Origin: Lachnospiraceae bacterium
Lineage (GTDB): Bacteria > Bacillota > Clostridia > Lachnospirales > Lachnospiraceae
NCBI GenBank assembly: GCA_024690825.1
Contig: JAILOK010000003.1
Span: 1-45,675, forward strand
Direction: 5' to 3'
DNA length: 45,675 bases
The notes below the pieces were generated by a model. That model had not been told where the DNA came from. It ran no database searches and saw only the letters and a program-made list of their open reading frames with translations. Below are positions 1 through 7,219 of this stretch, piece after piece (the first letter of the stretch is position 1; every line of letters starts with the position of its first letter). A program made the position numbers and the translations under genes.

Positions 1-884
1 GGCGCTTTCTGTCCTTTTTTCTTATTCAGTTTTTTGTACAGCGCATCTTCTTTGTATCCCGAATATCTGATTCTGTATTCCCCTTCGTTATCTCCCGTGA
101 AATTCAGGGGATTCATTTCCCTGAGCATCTCCACAAGATCGCTGGTGTATGTATTGTCTTCGGAATGAAGACCGATCTCATAATCATCCTCATCAGGGCT
201 CTTCTTTTCGCTCTTCTTTTTCTTACGTTTGGTCAGCGTGCTGTCATTACTGTACTTGGCAATCCGATAGTAATGCAGCTGTTCCAAAAGTTCTGTTTTG
301 CTTAGGCTGTGGTCTTCATCGGTAAGTTTTTTCAGCACTTCAAGTATCTGAAGAACCCGTCTGGCCTGTCCGAACTTTTCATGATCAACAGGTGCATCTA
401 CTGAGATCCCCGACTGCGTATCATCCAGGATTGCCCCGGACAGCACCGCATCAAATGAGTCCGCCTTATCCTTTTCTTCTTCAGACGGCGCATGTACTCT
501 TACGACTTTCGGTTCCTGTGAACTCTCTGTTCTTGGAGGCATATGCGTCAATCCCATGGAATTAAACTCAAAATCAAGCTGCTTAGACATCTCTCCGTCA
601 ATATAATATGTCGCATATGTGGTAAAGCTGCCTTTGTCCGTATCATGATTCCTGAGAGCAGCTACAAATCCAACCCAGCCTGCCGAAAAAAGTTCTTCCT
701 CTATCATTTCGGCATTATTGACACCAAGTCCCTGTATCCTGCCCCTCGCTCGTAAATGTATATATTTCGTATAATGCCCAACGAGTGCTTCCCATGCAGC
801 ATTATCTCCGCCCCGGATCTTCTCTATAAGCTTGTTTATTTCTTCGTTACTAAGTCTTTCCTTGCTCTCCATCTCGTTTCCCAT
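1..884 (-). CDS. Sigma-70 region 2-like / WYL-type HTH fusion protein, 3' end off window
   Basis: An uninterrupted reading frame runs from ATG at 884 to the window edge (294 codons seen). Residues about 25-102 resemble sigma-70 region 2: a helix with YIHLRARGRIQ, then AEMIEEELFSAGWVGFVAA, then DKGSFTTYATYYIDGEMSKQL, matching the family's EDLIQEG.IGL..A...FD...G.FSTYA...I pattern. After an acidic linker, residues about 174-205 (RRVLQILEVLKKLTDEDHSL, then SKTELLEQL) look like the winged HTH at the front of WYL regulators, followed by a Lys-rich insert and YRIRYSGYKEDALYKKL. No sigma region 4 is visible in what remains. There is no clear Shine-Dalgarno before 884; ATG at 872 has GGGA upstream and is an alternative start. 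Inference: a transcription regulator that may touch RNA polymerase or promoter DNA through the sigma-like part. The WYL body itself would lie outside the window. Confidence 0.7.
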   Translation of the reverse strand, partial: MGNEMESKERLSNEEINKLIEKIRGGDNAAWEALVGHYTKYIHLRARGRIQGLGVNNAEMIEEELFSAGWVGFVAALRNHDTDKGSFTTYATYYIDGEMSKQLDFEFNSMGLTHMPPRTESSQEPKVVRVHAPSEEEKDKADSFDAVLSGAILDDTQSGISVDAPVDHEKFGQARRVLQILEVLKKLTDEDHSLSKTELLEQLHYYRIAKYSNDSTLTKRKKKKSEKKSPDEDDYEIGLHSEDNTYTSDLVEMLREMNPLNFTGDNEGEYRIRYSGYKEDALYKKLNKKKGQKA

Positions 885-897
885 ATTTTTATGTATC

Positions 898-921
898 AAC
901 AGTAGTCATCCTGTTACTGTT
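898..921. promoter_or_regulatory. Inverted repeat upstream of the sigma/WYL gene
   Basis: AACAGTA (898-904) and TACTGTT (915-921) are perfect 7-bp arms with a 10-bp spacer, ending 14 bp before the ATG at 884. It could be an operator or a 5' UTR hairpin. No convincing -35/-10 pair was found in 885-989. Confidence 0.4.
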
Positions 922-971
922 ATTTAAATATATCCAATAAAGCGTTTTGTTATGGGAAATCTCCGTATCCC

Positions 972-987
972 ATTATCCCGTGATAAT
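972..987. repeat. Short palindrome after the racemase gene
   Basis: ATTATC-CCGT-GATAAT, 6-bp perfect arms, directly behind the racemase stop codon (990-992). It has no T-run on either strand, so it is not a typical intrinsic terminator. It may be an operator or weak transcript-end hairpin. Confidence 0.3.
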
Positions 988-989
988 AC

Positions 990-1679
990 TTATAAAACCT
1001 CATGAATTAAATCATTTATGTGTATTTCAACGCTGTCCAGACACGGAACAGAACAATTCTCCGTGTTCAACAAAAGAGGAAGTTCCGTACACCCCAGTAC
1101 AACTGCTTCAATACCAAATTGATCTTGTATTTTATCTATTATGCTTTGAAACTCTTTTAAGGTGCTTTCCTTAACAATTCCTAATTCCAACTCTTCAAGA
1201 ATTCGTTTTGCCACAAGGTTCCGATCATCTTCATCAGGAATATATACTTCTATACCCGCTTCTCTGAAATCATTTTTCATATAATCCTGTTCCATTGTAA
1301 AAATGGTCCCAAGAAGAAGTATCTTTTTATATCCTTTGTTCTTTACCACTTTGCAGACTGCTTTAGGAATACTGATCAGCGAAACACCGGTATCTCTGAC
1401 TAATTCTTCAAACACAATATGCATAGTCACTGCTGTCAAAGATATTACTTCTGCACCCGCTTTTTTCAGACACTGCACTTTCTCGGAAAGATATTCCTTA
1501 AGAAGGTCATATTTCCCCGAAGAAACATAATCCCATGCTCTTCTGAAATTCAAACTCTCAATAACAATCTCCGGCATCTGTTTTCCATCGGTGATCCTGT
1601 CAATTCTTGAATTCAATTCTTTATAATACATAAGTGTGGATTCAGGTCCGGTGCCTCCAACCAATCCTATTTTTTTCAT
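990..1679 (-). CDS. Aspartate/glutamate racemase family protein with altered first catalytic site
   Basis: 229 aa, the usual length for the YgeA/RacD branch of the Asp/Glu racemase superfamily. The N-terminus IGLVGGTGPESTLMYY is the phosphate/carboxylate-binding GGxGPxAT-type motif. These enzymes use two acid/base residues, Cys-Cys or Thr-Cys. The second is present: C197 in VLGCTELPLL. The first motif, normally CNTxH or TNTMH, reads LTAVTMH here (residues 81-87), so position 83 is Ala and the neighbouring Asn is Val. A two-base racemase would be impaired, and a one-base reaction such as an isomerase or decarboxylase is conceivable. It precedes the sigma/WYL gene and follows the TfoX-domain gene by 12 bp, so the pair may be co-transcribed. 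The substrate cannot be read from the sequence. Confidence 0.85.
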   Translation of the reverse strand: MKKIGLVGGTGPESTLMYYKELNSRIDRITDGKQMPEIVIESLNFRRAWDYVSSGKYDLLKEYLSEKVQCLKKAGAEVISLTAVTMHIVFEELVRDTGVSLISIPKAVCKVVKNKGYKKILLLGTIFTMEQDYMKNDFREAGIEVYIPDEDDRNLVAKRILEELELGIVKESTLKEFQSIIDKIQDQFGIEAVVLGCTELPLLLNTENCSVPCLDSVEIHINDLIHEVL

Positions 1680-1691
1680 AAACGATCCTTT

Positions 1692-2006
1692 CTATTTGGC
1701 CTTCTTTGCTTTCTTCTCGGGCAATTCTGCATACATGCCTTCAAGTAATTCTGCGATCAGATCCGTATCCTCAAATCTGTCGAACACGTGCATCAGTGTT
1801 TTTGAACCTTCATAGGGATAACGCAATTCTGAATCCGTAAGAAGTCTGTCAGACGTAGGAGTTCTCTTTAAAAACAGTTCATTATCGCAAATGTCACCTA
1901 TCAGTTTACCATTAATGTATACAAGATATCCACCCATCATGGATCTTATAACAATATCTCCGGCCGCGGAAAACGCCTCCCTGACATATTCGTTAAATTC
2001 ATTCAA
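1692..2006 (-). CDS. TfoX N-terminal domain protein
   Basis: About 104 aa. The pattern VRSMMGGYLVYINGKLIGDI..NELFLKRT matches the stand-alone TfoX N-terminal domain (in full-length TfoX/Sxy the N-domain is joined to a C-domain; here only the N-domain exists). Start choice: a strong AGGAGG sits 8 bp before TTG at 2006. A GTG at 2013-2015 lies inside that Shine-Dalgarno and is unlikely. The C-terminus is a Lys/Ala tail (PEKKAKKAK), common in this small family. The molecular function of stand-alone TfoX-N proteins is not established; the link to competence in gammaproteobacteria should not be transferred. It lies 12 bp upstream of the racemase gene. Confidence 0.75.
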   Translation of the reverse strand: MNEFNEYVREAFSAAGDIVIRSMMGGYLVYINGKLIGDICDNELFLKRTPTSDRLLTDSELRYPYEGSKTLMHVFDRFEDTDLIAELLEGMYAELPEKKAKKAK

Positions 2007-2103
2007 TACGATCACCTCCTATAAATTCACCAGTTTGTATCATATCAGGCTTAACATGACAGCTGTATATCATGTTTGCTTTATCAGTGAAACATTTTTT
2101 ATC

Positions 2104-2718
2104 CTACATTTCATATCCCAGTTTCATCGGCAGATTATCCCAAAGTTCTGATCTGGAATTATTGGATTGCAATGTTTTTACGACCTCATTATCCGGATCT
2201 GCGTATATGACAGAACCATCGACCTCTCCTTTTTCCGGCCGTATTGTAAATGCAAGCTTCTCCGAATCTATCGAAAACTGTGCATTCACCCCGGGCTTGT
2301 TTCCCCTCGGATCAAGCCTTATCCATTTCCCATGTTCCTTTAGATATACTCCGTTCAGACCATGATAGATCAACACCGGCGCAGTCTCATCATCCAGGAT
2401 CAGCTTTTGGTAGCAGAAACCGGCAGGAACGGATTTACTGCGAAGAATCGCTGACAGCAGATGAGATTTTGCAAAACATATCCCATGGCCTGCTTTCAGC
2501 ACTTCGGATGCCGAACATGTCACGGAATCTGCGCTTATATCAGCCGAATGCGCTATCATGTCCCTGACATATTCATATGCCCTCCTGATAAAATCGGTTT
2601 CGTTTTCTGACGCGCCGTAAAGCCGGTCAGCCAAATATCTGACATCAGTATTGTCAAAGTCGATAATCTCATCACATTTGAGATATTCGTTTATATCTTC
2701 CGAAAATAATGATACCAT
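2104..2718 (-). CDS. Transglutaminase-like (cysteine protease fold) protein
   Basis: 204 aa, no signal peptide or membrane segment, so cytoplasmic. The papain-like triad of the transglutaminase-like superfamily is visible: Cys in GHGICFAKSHLLSAILR, His in LIYHGLNGVYL, Asp in WIRLDPRGN. The N-terminal part (residues 1-50) is a helical lead-in with FIRRAYEYVRDMIAHS typical of the family. Substrates are unknown; members act as proteases, peptide N-glycanase-like enzymes or amidases. The ATG at 2716-2718 lies inside one copy of a 23-bp direct repeat whose other copy ends the quinone-reductase gene at 3413, so its 5' end may have been created by recombination. AAAGGA about 11 bp upstream serves as a ribosome binding site. 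Confidence 0.8.
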   Translation of the reverse strand: MVSLFSEDINEYLKCDEIIDFDNTDVRYLADRLYGASENETDFIRRAYEYVRDMIAHSADISADSVTCSASEVLKAGHGICFAKSHLLSAILRSKSVPAGFCYQKLILDDETAPVLIYHGLNGVYLKEHGKWIRLDPRGNKPGVNAQFSIDSEKLAFTIRPEKGEVDGSVIYADPDNEVVKTLQSNNSRSELWDNLPMKLGYEM

Positions 2719-2735
2719 CAGCTAAATAGTCCTTT
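2713..2735. repeat. 23-bp imperfect direct repeat, copy 1
   Basis: Positions 2713-2735 and 3408-3430 agree at 22 of 23 bases (single G/A difference at 2729 versus 3424). Copy 1 spans the start codon and leader of the transglutaminase-like gene. Confidence 0.8.
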
Positions 2736-2754
2736 TCGTATATCGTTACTTAAA

Positions 2755-3381
2755 TCAATACTTGTCCCAATGAATCCTGGTTTTGATATCAATGTCTTTC
2801 TGCTTGGGAACCGGGGCATTTTTCTGTGGTCTCCCTATCCCTATGAAACAAGGCATATAGTAGTCTTCCGGATAACCAAGAACATCCCGGGCATGCTCAC
2901 TTTCGCTCCCCAGCGGAATACGAAGATTACAACCATATCCCTCTGCCACAGCAGCCAGGAACAGATTTTCGATACTGCACCATATCGATGCAAATCCGTT
3001 AAGATGGGAGATATTCTCCGGGTGAAGTATATCGGTCTTTTGTTTCAGAAGCGGAATAATGATCGCAGAAGCATCGAAAAGCATTCTGTACTGTTTGGGA
3101 ACCGCATTACGATAGCATTCCTGCTGAACATTGTCATCCAGATTCCAGTCTTTTATCAGTTGATCCATATCTTCATCGGATATTCCTTTGGGAACGATAT
3201 CCAATAGGCCGGCTGCAACCTCCCGGTCTTTAACAACGATGTAGTGCCAATCTCTCATATGATCATTGGTAGGAGCTTTCATCGCCGTTGAAATAACTCT
3301 TTCAATAACATCATTCGGTATATCTTCCGCTTCAAAATCCCGAATGGTTCTTCGCTTTTCTATCACTTCATAAAATTCCAT
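2755..3381 (-). CDS. Nitroreductase family flavoprotein
   Basis: 208 aa from ATG 3381, which has GAGG 7 bp upstream. An earlier in-frame ATG at 3441 lies inside the preceding gene and lacks a ribosome binding site. The N-terminus EVIEKRRTIRDFEAEDIP..VIERVISTAMKAPTNDHMRDWHYIVV is the nitroreductase FMN-binding signature (RRSxRxF...APSxxNxQPW); the C-terminal YGCNLRIPLGSE...LGYPEDYYMPCFIGIGRP is the second half of the fold. These dimeric cytoplasmic FMN enzymes reduce nitroaromatics, quinones or flavins with NAD(P)H. It starts 31 bp after the quinone-reductase-like gene, so the two are probably one redox operon. Confidence 0.88.
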   Translation of the reverse strand: MEFYEVIEKRRTIRDFEAEDIPNDVIERVISTAMKAPTNDHMRDWHYIVVKDREVAAGLLDIVPKGISDEDMDQLIKDWNLDDNVQQECYRNAVPKQYRMLFDASAIIIPLLKQKTDILHPENISHLNGFASIWCSIENLFLAAVAEGYGCNLRIPLGSESEHARDVLGYPEDYYMPCFIGIGRPQKNAPVPKQKDIDIKTRIHWDKY

Positions 3382-3407
3382 ATGAGGTCCTCTTTTCTCG
3401 CTTCTCT

Positions 3408-3430
3408 TACCATCAGCTAAATAATCCTTT
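3408..3430. repeat. 23-bp imperfect direct repeat, copy 2
   Basis: Covers the last codons and stop of the NAD(P)H oxidoreductase gene. See copy 1 at 2713-2735. The two copies bracket the nitroreductase gene. Confidence 0.8.
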
Positions 3431-4000
3431 CCCTGTTTCATAAGCCCTTTGAATGTTCATATCCCAGTTTTTCTCTCTGAGCTCATTTTCTCTTGATGTG
3501 TTATCGAAAACTATGAATTCCATCTGCCTGGCACGTCCAAACAGCCTGTCGCCTAGCATGACCCTTTTCATACTGTCAAGGAGTCCAAACTCTTCAAGCC
3601 GCTTGATCGGGTTGCCTGCCGAACACAGGATCATAGCCTTATCAAGTACTTTCATTGTCTTTTCACCATATGCAAATCCATATGACCAGACTCTGTCAAA
3701 CCATCCCACAAGCTTTGCCGGTGCCTCCGTCCAAAACACGGGATAAATGAATACTATTGCATCAGCAGAATTGATCTTTTCCTGCTCCACGCGAACATCA
3801 TCCGAAACATCCGGTGTATTCCTGTAATTGGCATCTCTGAGATATTCCTCTTCTGTCATATCCGATTTGAAATCCATCTTATAAAGATCCGACATAATTA
3901 TCTCATTTCCGGAATCTTCGACACCTTTGACAAAAGCGTCACACATACTTTTTGTAAATGAATTCTCTGACGGATGACAATAAACAACAAATGCTTTCAT
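3413..4000 (-). CDS. NAD(P)H-dependent oxidoreductase, flavodoxin-like fold (MdaB/KefF type)
   Basis: 195 aa. MKAFVVYCHPSENSFTKSM is the flavodoxin-fold nucleotide loop of the NAD(P)H quinone-reductase family; ADAIVFIYPVFWTEAPAKLVGWFDRVWSYGFAY is the family's central signature (P.xW...PA.LKGW.DRV...GFAY). Cytoplasmic FMN/FAD enzyme doing two-electron reduction of quinones. AGAGGTAA lies about 11 bp before the ATG. The 120 bases upstream (4001-4120) hold no gene and I found no convincing -35/-10 pair there. It is followed by the nitroreductase, suggesting a shared role in electrophile or quinone detoxification. Confidence 0.87.
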   Translation of the reverse strand: MKAFVVYCHPSENSFTKSMCDAFVKGVEDSGNEIIMSDLYKMDFKSDMTEEEYLRDANYRNTPDVSDDVRVEQEKINSADAIVFIYPVFWTEAPAKLVGWFDRVWSYGFAYGEKTMKVLDKAMILCSAGNPIKRLEEFGLLDSMKRVMLGDRLFGRARQMEFIVFDNTSRENELREKNWDMNIQRAYETGKGLFS

Positions 4001-4120
4001 TTTTTTCTTACCTCTGAAATTCTCAGTTTTATCGCTGCTCTCCGACTATCTTCTCTATCCGGATTATGTTATACCAATGATCAAACCAGTATCCGCTCTT
4101 ATGAAACACCAAACATGAAT

Positions 4121-4576
4121 TTATCTTTCAACAAGAAATCGGGCAAGCTCAACATCGCCATCTCTTTCAGTCGATTCTATGTGAAATCCGCATTTTTCAG
4201 TATAAAACTCCACATTTTCTTTCTTATCTATGGGTGTCACTAAAGTGAGTCTCTTCCAATCTTCAAGAAGTGTCTTCAAAAATTGAATTGCCTGAGTCCC
4301 TATTCCTTTGCCTTGAAATTCAGGAACGATACACAGGCAGGCAACCTCATATACCCCCTTTTCCAGCATTTTACTCGAAACACAGCCGACAGGTTCATTA
4401 TCGCAAAATATGATATATTTCGGATAATTGCTGATAGACTCCTCCATCATTTCTTTTGTTTTCCCATATCCCGGACACGAACCATATCTCAGATAATCGT
4501 CATAAAAAGATGCATTATAAATATTTATCAATAGCTCTGCATCTTTTAAAACAGCTTTTCTATATTCTATCGTCAT
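4121..4576 (-). CDS. GNAT family N-acetyltransferase
   Basis: 151 aa from ATG 4576, with GGAG 10 bp upstream; the more distal ATG at 4636 lies within the methyltransferase remnant and is rejected. Motif A of GNAT enzymes is plain: VACLCIVPEFQGKGIGTQAI (acetyl-CoA pyrophosphate loop Q-x-x-G-x-G/A), followed by NVEFYTEKCGFHIE (motif B, the F.Y...GF tail). N-terminal MTIEYRKAVLKDAELLINIYNAS is the typical opening. Acetyl acceptor unknown. It is the last gene of the PadR-led group and lies 31 bp behind the methyltransferase remnant. Confidence 0.85.
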   Translation of the reverse strand: MTIEYRKAVLKDAELLINIYNASFYDDYLRYGSCPGYGKTKEMMEESISNYPKYIIFCDNEPVGCVSSKMLEKGVYEVACLCIVPEFQGKGIGTQAIQFLKTLLEDWKRLTLVTPIDKKENVEFYTEKCGFHIESTERDGDVELARFLVER

Positions 4577-4607
4577 AATGTGTAAACTCCGTAAACATTT
4601 GTCTCGC

Positions 4608-5220
4608 CTAAACAACTGAGAGTGACTTTTTCTCAAACATGATATTGTTTACCTGCTCCGTGAGATATAGCTCCGTATCTGTCTCTACCAGATTATAACT
4701 CTCTATTACCGTCTTATCATGTTTCCCGATCACTTCCTCGTAACCGTACGCCGTATCCTTCTTTTTGGGGAATCGTATTGAACTGTCAAAACTGTCTGTG
4801 ATAATTAGACCCTGTCTGCGGCAGATATCTTTCCATTCATCCTTTGTATAAAACTTGATGTGATCGTCCTTCTTAAGTCTCATATAATCGTCAACAAATC
4901 TTTCCGTGTCACATTCATTGGGACACGGATCTGAAATAAACAGTCTCCCACCGTTCTTCAAAACTCTGCTCACCTCTTCGATGCTATGCTCTATATCGGG
5001 AAAATGATGCAAAGCATATCTTGTCACAACCAGATCAAAAGATTTTTCTTCAAAAGGAAAATCTATTCCATCATAACTTACAAATGACAGGTTCCTTATT
5101 CCTTCGGAATCTGCTCTTGTACGGTTTGCTTCGAGAGCGGTATTCACGATATCCAGACCGATCACATCACAACCGGGATTGTTCTTCACAACCGGAATGA
5201 TCAGGCAGATTATGCCTGCA
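4608..5220 (-). pseudogene. Class I SAM-dependent methyltransferase, 5'-truncated
   Basis: The readable part begins around NNPGCDVIGLDIV (post-I acidic Asp of the SAM fold) and continues through SFVSYDGIDFPFEEKSFDLVVTRYALHHFPD (motifs II/III) and EVSRVLKNGGRLFISDP (motif IV/V), to a plausible C-terminus. Motif I (the GxGxG SAM loop), about 40-60 residues expected upstream, is absent. The in-frame sequence before 5220 is antisense-of-frame reading of the preceding flavodoxin gene, which ends at 5230. No ATG with a ribosome binding site exists before the catalytic core. I read this as a methyltransferase that lost its 5' end at a junction near 5220. Translation from a non-ATG codon or by coupling to the upstream stop cannot be excluded, but would give a protein without the SAM loop. 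Confidence 0.7.
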
Positions 5221-5229
5221 TAGGGCTGT

Positions 5230-5976
5230 CTATCCTGTTGTAGGCTTCTTTTTGGAAAACCATCCCCTGAATATGCCGCCCTGTAATACCGATATGATCG
5301 TAAAGAAAATATCCGCACAGATAATGAATGCAAACGACGGGAGCATGATCCTTGTATAATGCTTCCCGTATTCTTTCTTCCTGTTGATACAGATCGCAAG
5401 CCATATATCAAATGTAATTATACCGCATCCCAGCGCCAGAACCTCCAGGATCTGCTTACCGTATACGATCCATGGCCTGATCGGGAAGAAAAATCCTTCA
5501 TTTATAACCGACAGTATCGTTCGCAGCAGCGCTATCCCCAGAAAGACAACAAGCAGGATACGCATAACATTCATCATTACTCCACCGCCAATCCCTAAGC
5601 CTCCACACCATTTTATGCCGCTCCTGTCACAGAAATTCTCCATGATCCGCATCAATGGTTCATTCTGCTTTCCTTCTATAAATCCGTTGTTTGCTATGAC
5701 ATAAATGTTAAAATCTTTATTCCGTTCGCGGCAATATGTTTCCATCTTCTTAAGAAAAGTCAGCAGATGCGAAGGTACCCCGTCCACATAAAGCGGCATG
5801 GAAAATACTACCGTTTCGGCATCTTCTATCTCACCCAGGATGCGTTCATGATCTGCCGGAGTTCTCATTTTTTCTTTCTTCTTTTTTCCCAGAACAAACA
5901 GGCGGGTCAAGTCCATGATGAATCCCGAAGCGCTCAGTCTTTTCTTTGGACTGCAGTCTATAAATACTGTTTTCAT
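5230..5976 (-). CDS. Flavodoxin-family protein with C-terminal membrane segments
   Basis: 248 aa. Residues 1-125 are a flavodoxin-like fold: MKTVFIDCSPKKRLSASGFIMDL (FMN loop), ETVVFSMPLYVDGVPSHLLTFLKKM (the P.Y.....S..L..F.. signature of NADPH-dependent FMN reductases) and YVIANNGFIEGKQNEP. Residues about 135-245 contain three hydrophobic segments (VMRILLVVFLGIALLRTIL; QILEVLALGCGIITFDIWLA; IMLPSFAFIICADIFFTII), so the flavin domain would be membrane tethered. It overlaps the preceding flavodoxin gene by 4 bp (ATGA) and is probably co-translated. Partner and substrate unknown. Confidence 0.75.
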   Translation of the reverse strand: MKTVFIDCSPKKRLSASGFIMDLTRLFVLGKKKKEKMRTPADHERILGEIEDAETVVFSMPLYVDGVPSHLLTFLKKMETYCRERNKDFNIYVIANNGFIEGKQNEPLMRIMENFCDRSGIKWCGGLGIGGGVMMNVMRILLVVFLGIALLRTILSVINEGFFFPIRPWIVYGKQILEVLALGCGIITFDIWLAICINRKKEYGKHYTRIMLPSFAFIICADIFFTIISVLQGGIFRGWFSKKKPTTG

Positions 5977-6464
5977 ATCTCAGTTTCCTCCACATCCTCC
6001 AATGGATCAGAAAAACTTACTTCTATGTCAGATACTCCCCAATTCAAGGCATTCCTCCCCGCCACGAGCTTCCATGTCTCTTTTTCTTTGTCGTTCACAT
6101 CTCCTGTGACATAGATCCTGACGCTGTTGTATCTTCCGTAACGAAGCACATGATGCATCTGCCATCCTCTATAGGTACTCATCGGCGTTGACATTCCTAT
6201 CGAACGGTCCAGAATATTTTTGACCGCAGGACTGTATCCGCCATACCAGTTCTCGGTAACTATCACCAGATCATCAGTCAGTCCGATCAGCCTGCACATC
6301 TCATGCAGCGAATCTTTCATTACACAGGTCGCAGGAGTTTTGGTCCAGCATTTAAAACATCCCTGGCACGGTGCATATCTGCCATCGGCAAATATCACCC
6401 TGTCATATTTCTCTTTTACGGAATCACTCAGCGTTATATCCCGGTCATGGATCAATAGCTTCAT
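5973..6464 (-). CDS. Flavodoxin family protein with Cys cluster
   Basis: 163 aa. Although the N-terminal loop is short (MKLLIHDRDITLSDSV), the middle is typical of NADPH-dependent FMN reductase/iron-sulfur flavoproteins: YAPCQGCFKCWTKTPATCVMKD (a Cys-x2-Cys-x2-Cys cluster) followed by ADD...VTENWYGGYSPAVKNILDRSIG, the flavin-contacting P-x-Y-x-x-S...K.fiDR motif (here W-Y-G-G-Y-S). It may be a redox partner of the membrane-tethered flavodoxin downstream, to which it is joined by ATGA overlap. AAGGA about 11 bp precedes the ATG. Confidence 0.75.
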   Translation of the reverse strand: MKLLIHDRDITLSDSVKEKYDRVIFADGRYAPCQGCFKCWTKTPATCVMKDSLHEMCRLIGLTDDLVIVTENWYGGYSPAVKNILDRSIGMSTPMSTYRGWQMHHVLRYGRYNSVRIYVTGDVNDKEKETWKLVAGRNALNWGVSDIEVSFSDPLEDVEETEI

Positions 6465-6490
6465 TTTATCTTCAATCCTTTCTTCTTAGT

Positions 6491-7219
6491 TTACGGGAAT
6501 ATGCTTCCCTTTCCCAACATCACTCTGATCAATCCGATCACGAACAGATGCGCAGGATAATAGATATAAAAAAACCATTTCATCCCCTTCCACTGTCCTC
6601 TTTCACCGTTATACTGTTTCAGGATCAACAGGGACAGCAGTGCAAACATCTGGATGACCGCATATATCTTATCCATGAAAATGAAATAGACGGCAGCATA
6701 AACAGCAACCCAGATAAACATCGTAAATGATTGCTTTTTGAAGTCGCCACGGTTCAGATATAAATACACCGGGCACATCGCTGCAACCGTGGACCAGTCC
6801 GAAGGAAATGTGATAAAGCATATCAGAATGATAAGCAGGATCTTACACCTTTTAGATATCCGGTCTGTAGTGAAGATGACCATTAAAACCACTGACCACG
6901 CAAGCGACCACATCACACTTGTCATATTGAAAAATCCGTCAGGGATAAACGGTATATCACCTGCAAAATTGTATGCAAAATGTGATATGACAGCAAAAAT
7001 AAATAGTCTTACAATATATTTTTTTACATTACGGGTATAGTGGAATCCTTCTGCAATGAAGAACCACATAATGGGCGCCGTAAGCCTACCTATGATATGA
7101 AGCAGATAAACATACCATATATGTTGAAAGCCCGGAAAAAATAACCATGTCAGATGATCTATTGTCATGGCGATGAATGCAATGATCTTTATCTGATTAC
7201 TGTTAAGCGTTTTATTCAC
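6491..7219 (-). CDS. TraX family integral membrane protein
   Basis: 242 aa with about eight hydrophobic segments. The N-terminal SNQIKIIAFIAMTIDHLTW and HIIGRLTAPIMWFFIAEGF..TRN are the characteristic opening of the TraX family, named after the F-plasmid pilin acetylase and widespread in Firmicutes chromosomes with unknown substrate. Start is GTG at 7219 with AAGGAG 7 bp upstream; it overlaps the PadR gene by 4 bp (GTGA), so translation is coupled and the protein is presumably under PadR control. No conjugation genes are nearby, so a role in DNA transfer should not be assumed; cell-surface acetylation is possible. Confidence 0.82.
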   Translation of the reverse strand: MNKTLNSNQIKIIAFIAMTIDHLTWLFFPGFQHIWYVYLLHIIGRLTAPIMWFFIAEGFHYTRNVKKYIVRLFIFAVISHFAYNFAGDIPFIPDGFFNMTSVMWSLAWSVVLMVIFTTDRISKRCKILLIILICFITFPSDWSTVAAMCPVYLYLNRGDFKKQSFTMFIWVAVYAAVYFIFMDKIYAVIQMFALLSLLILKQYNGERGQWKGMKWFFYIYYPAHLFVIGLIRVMLGKGSIFP

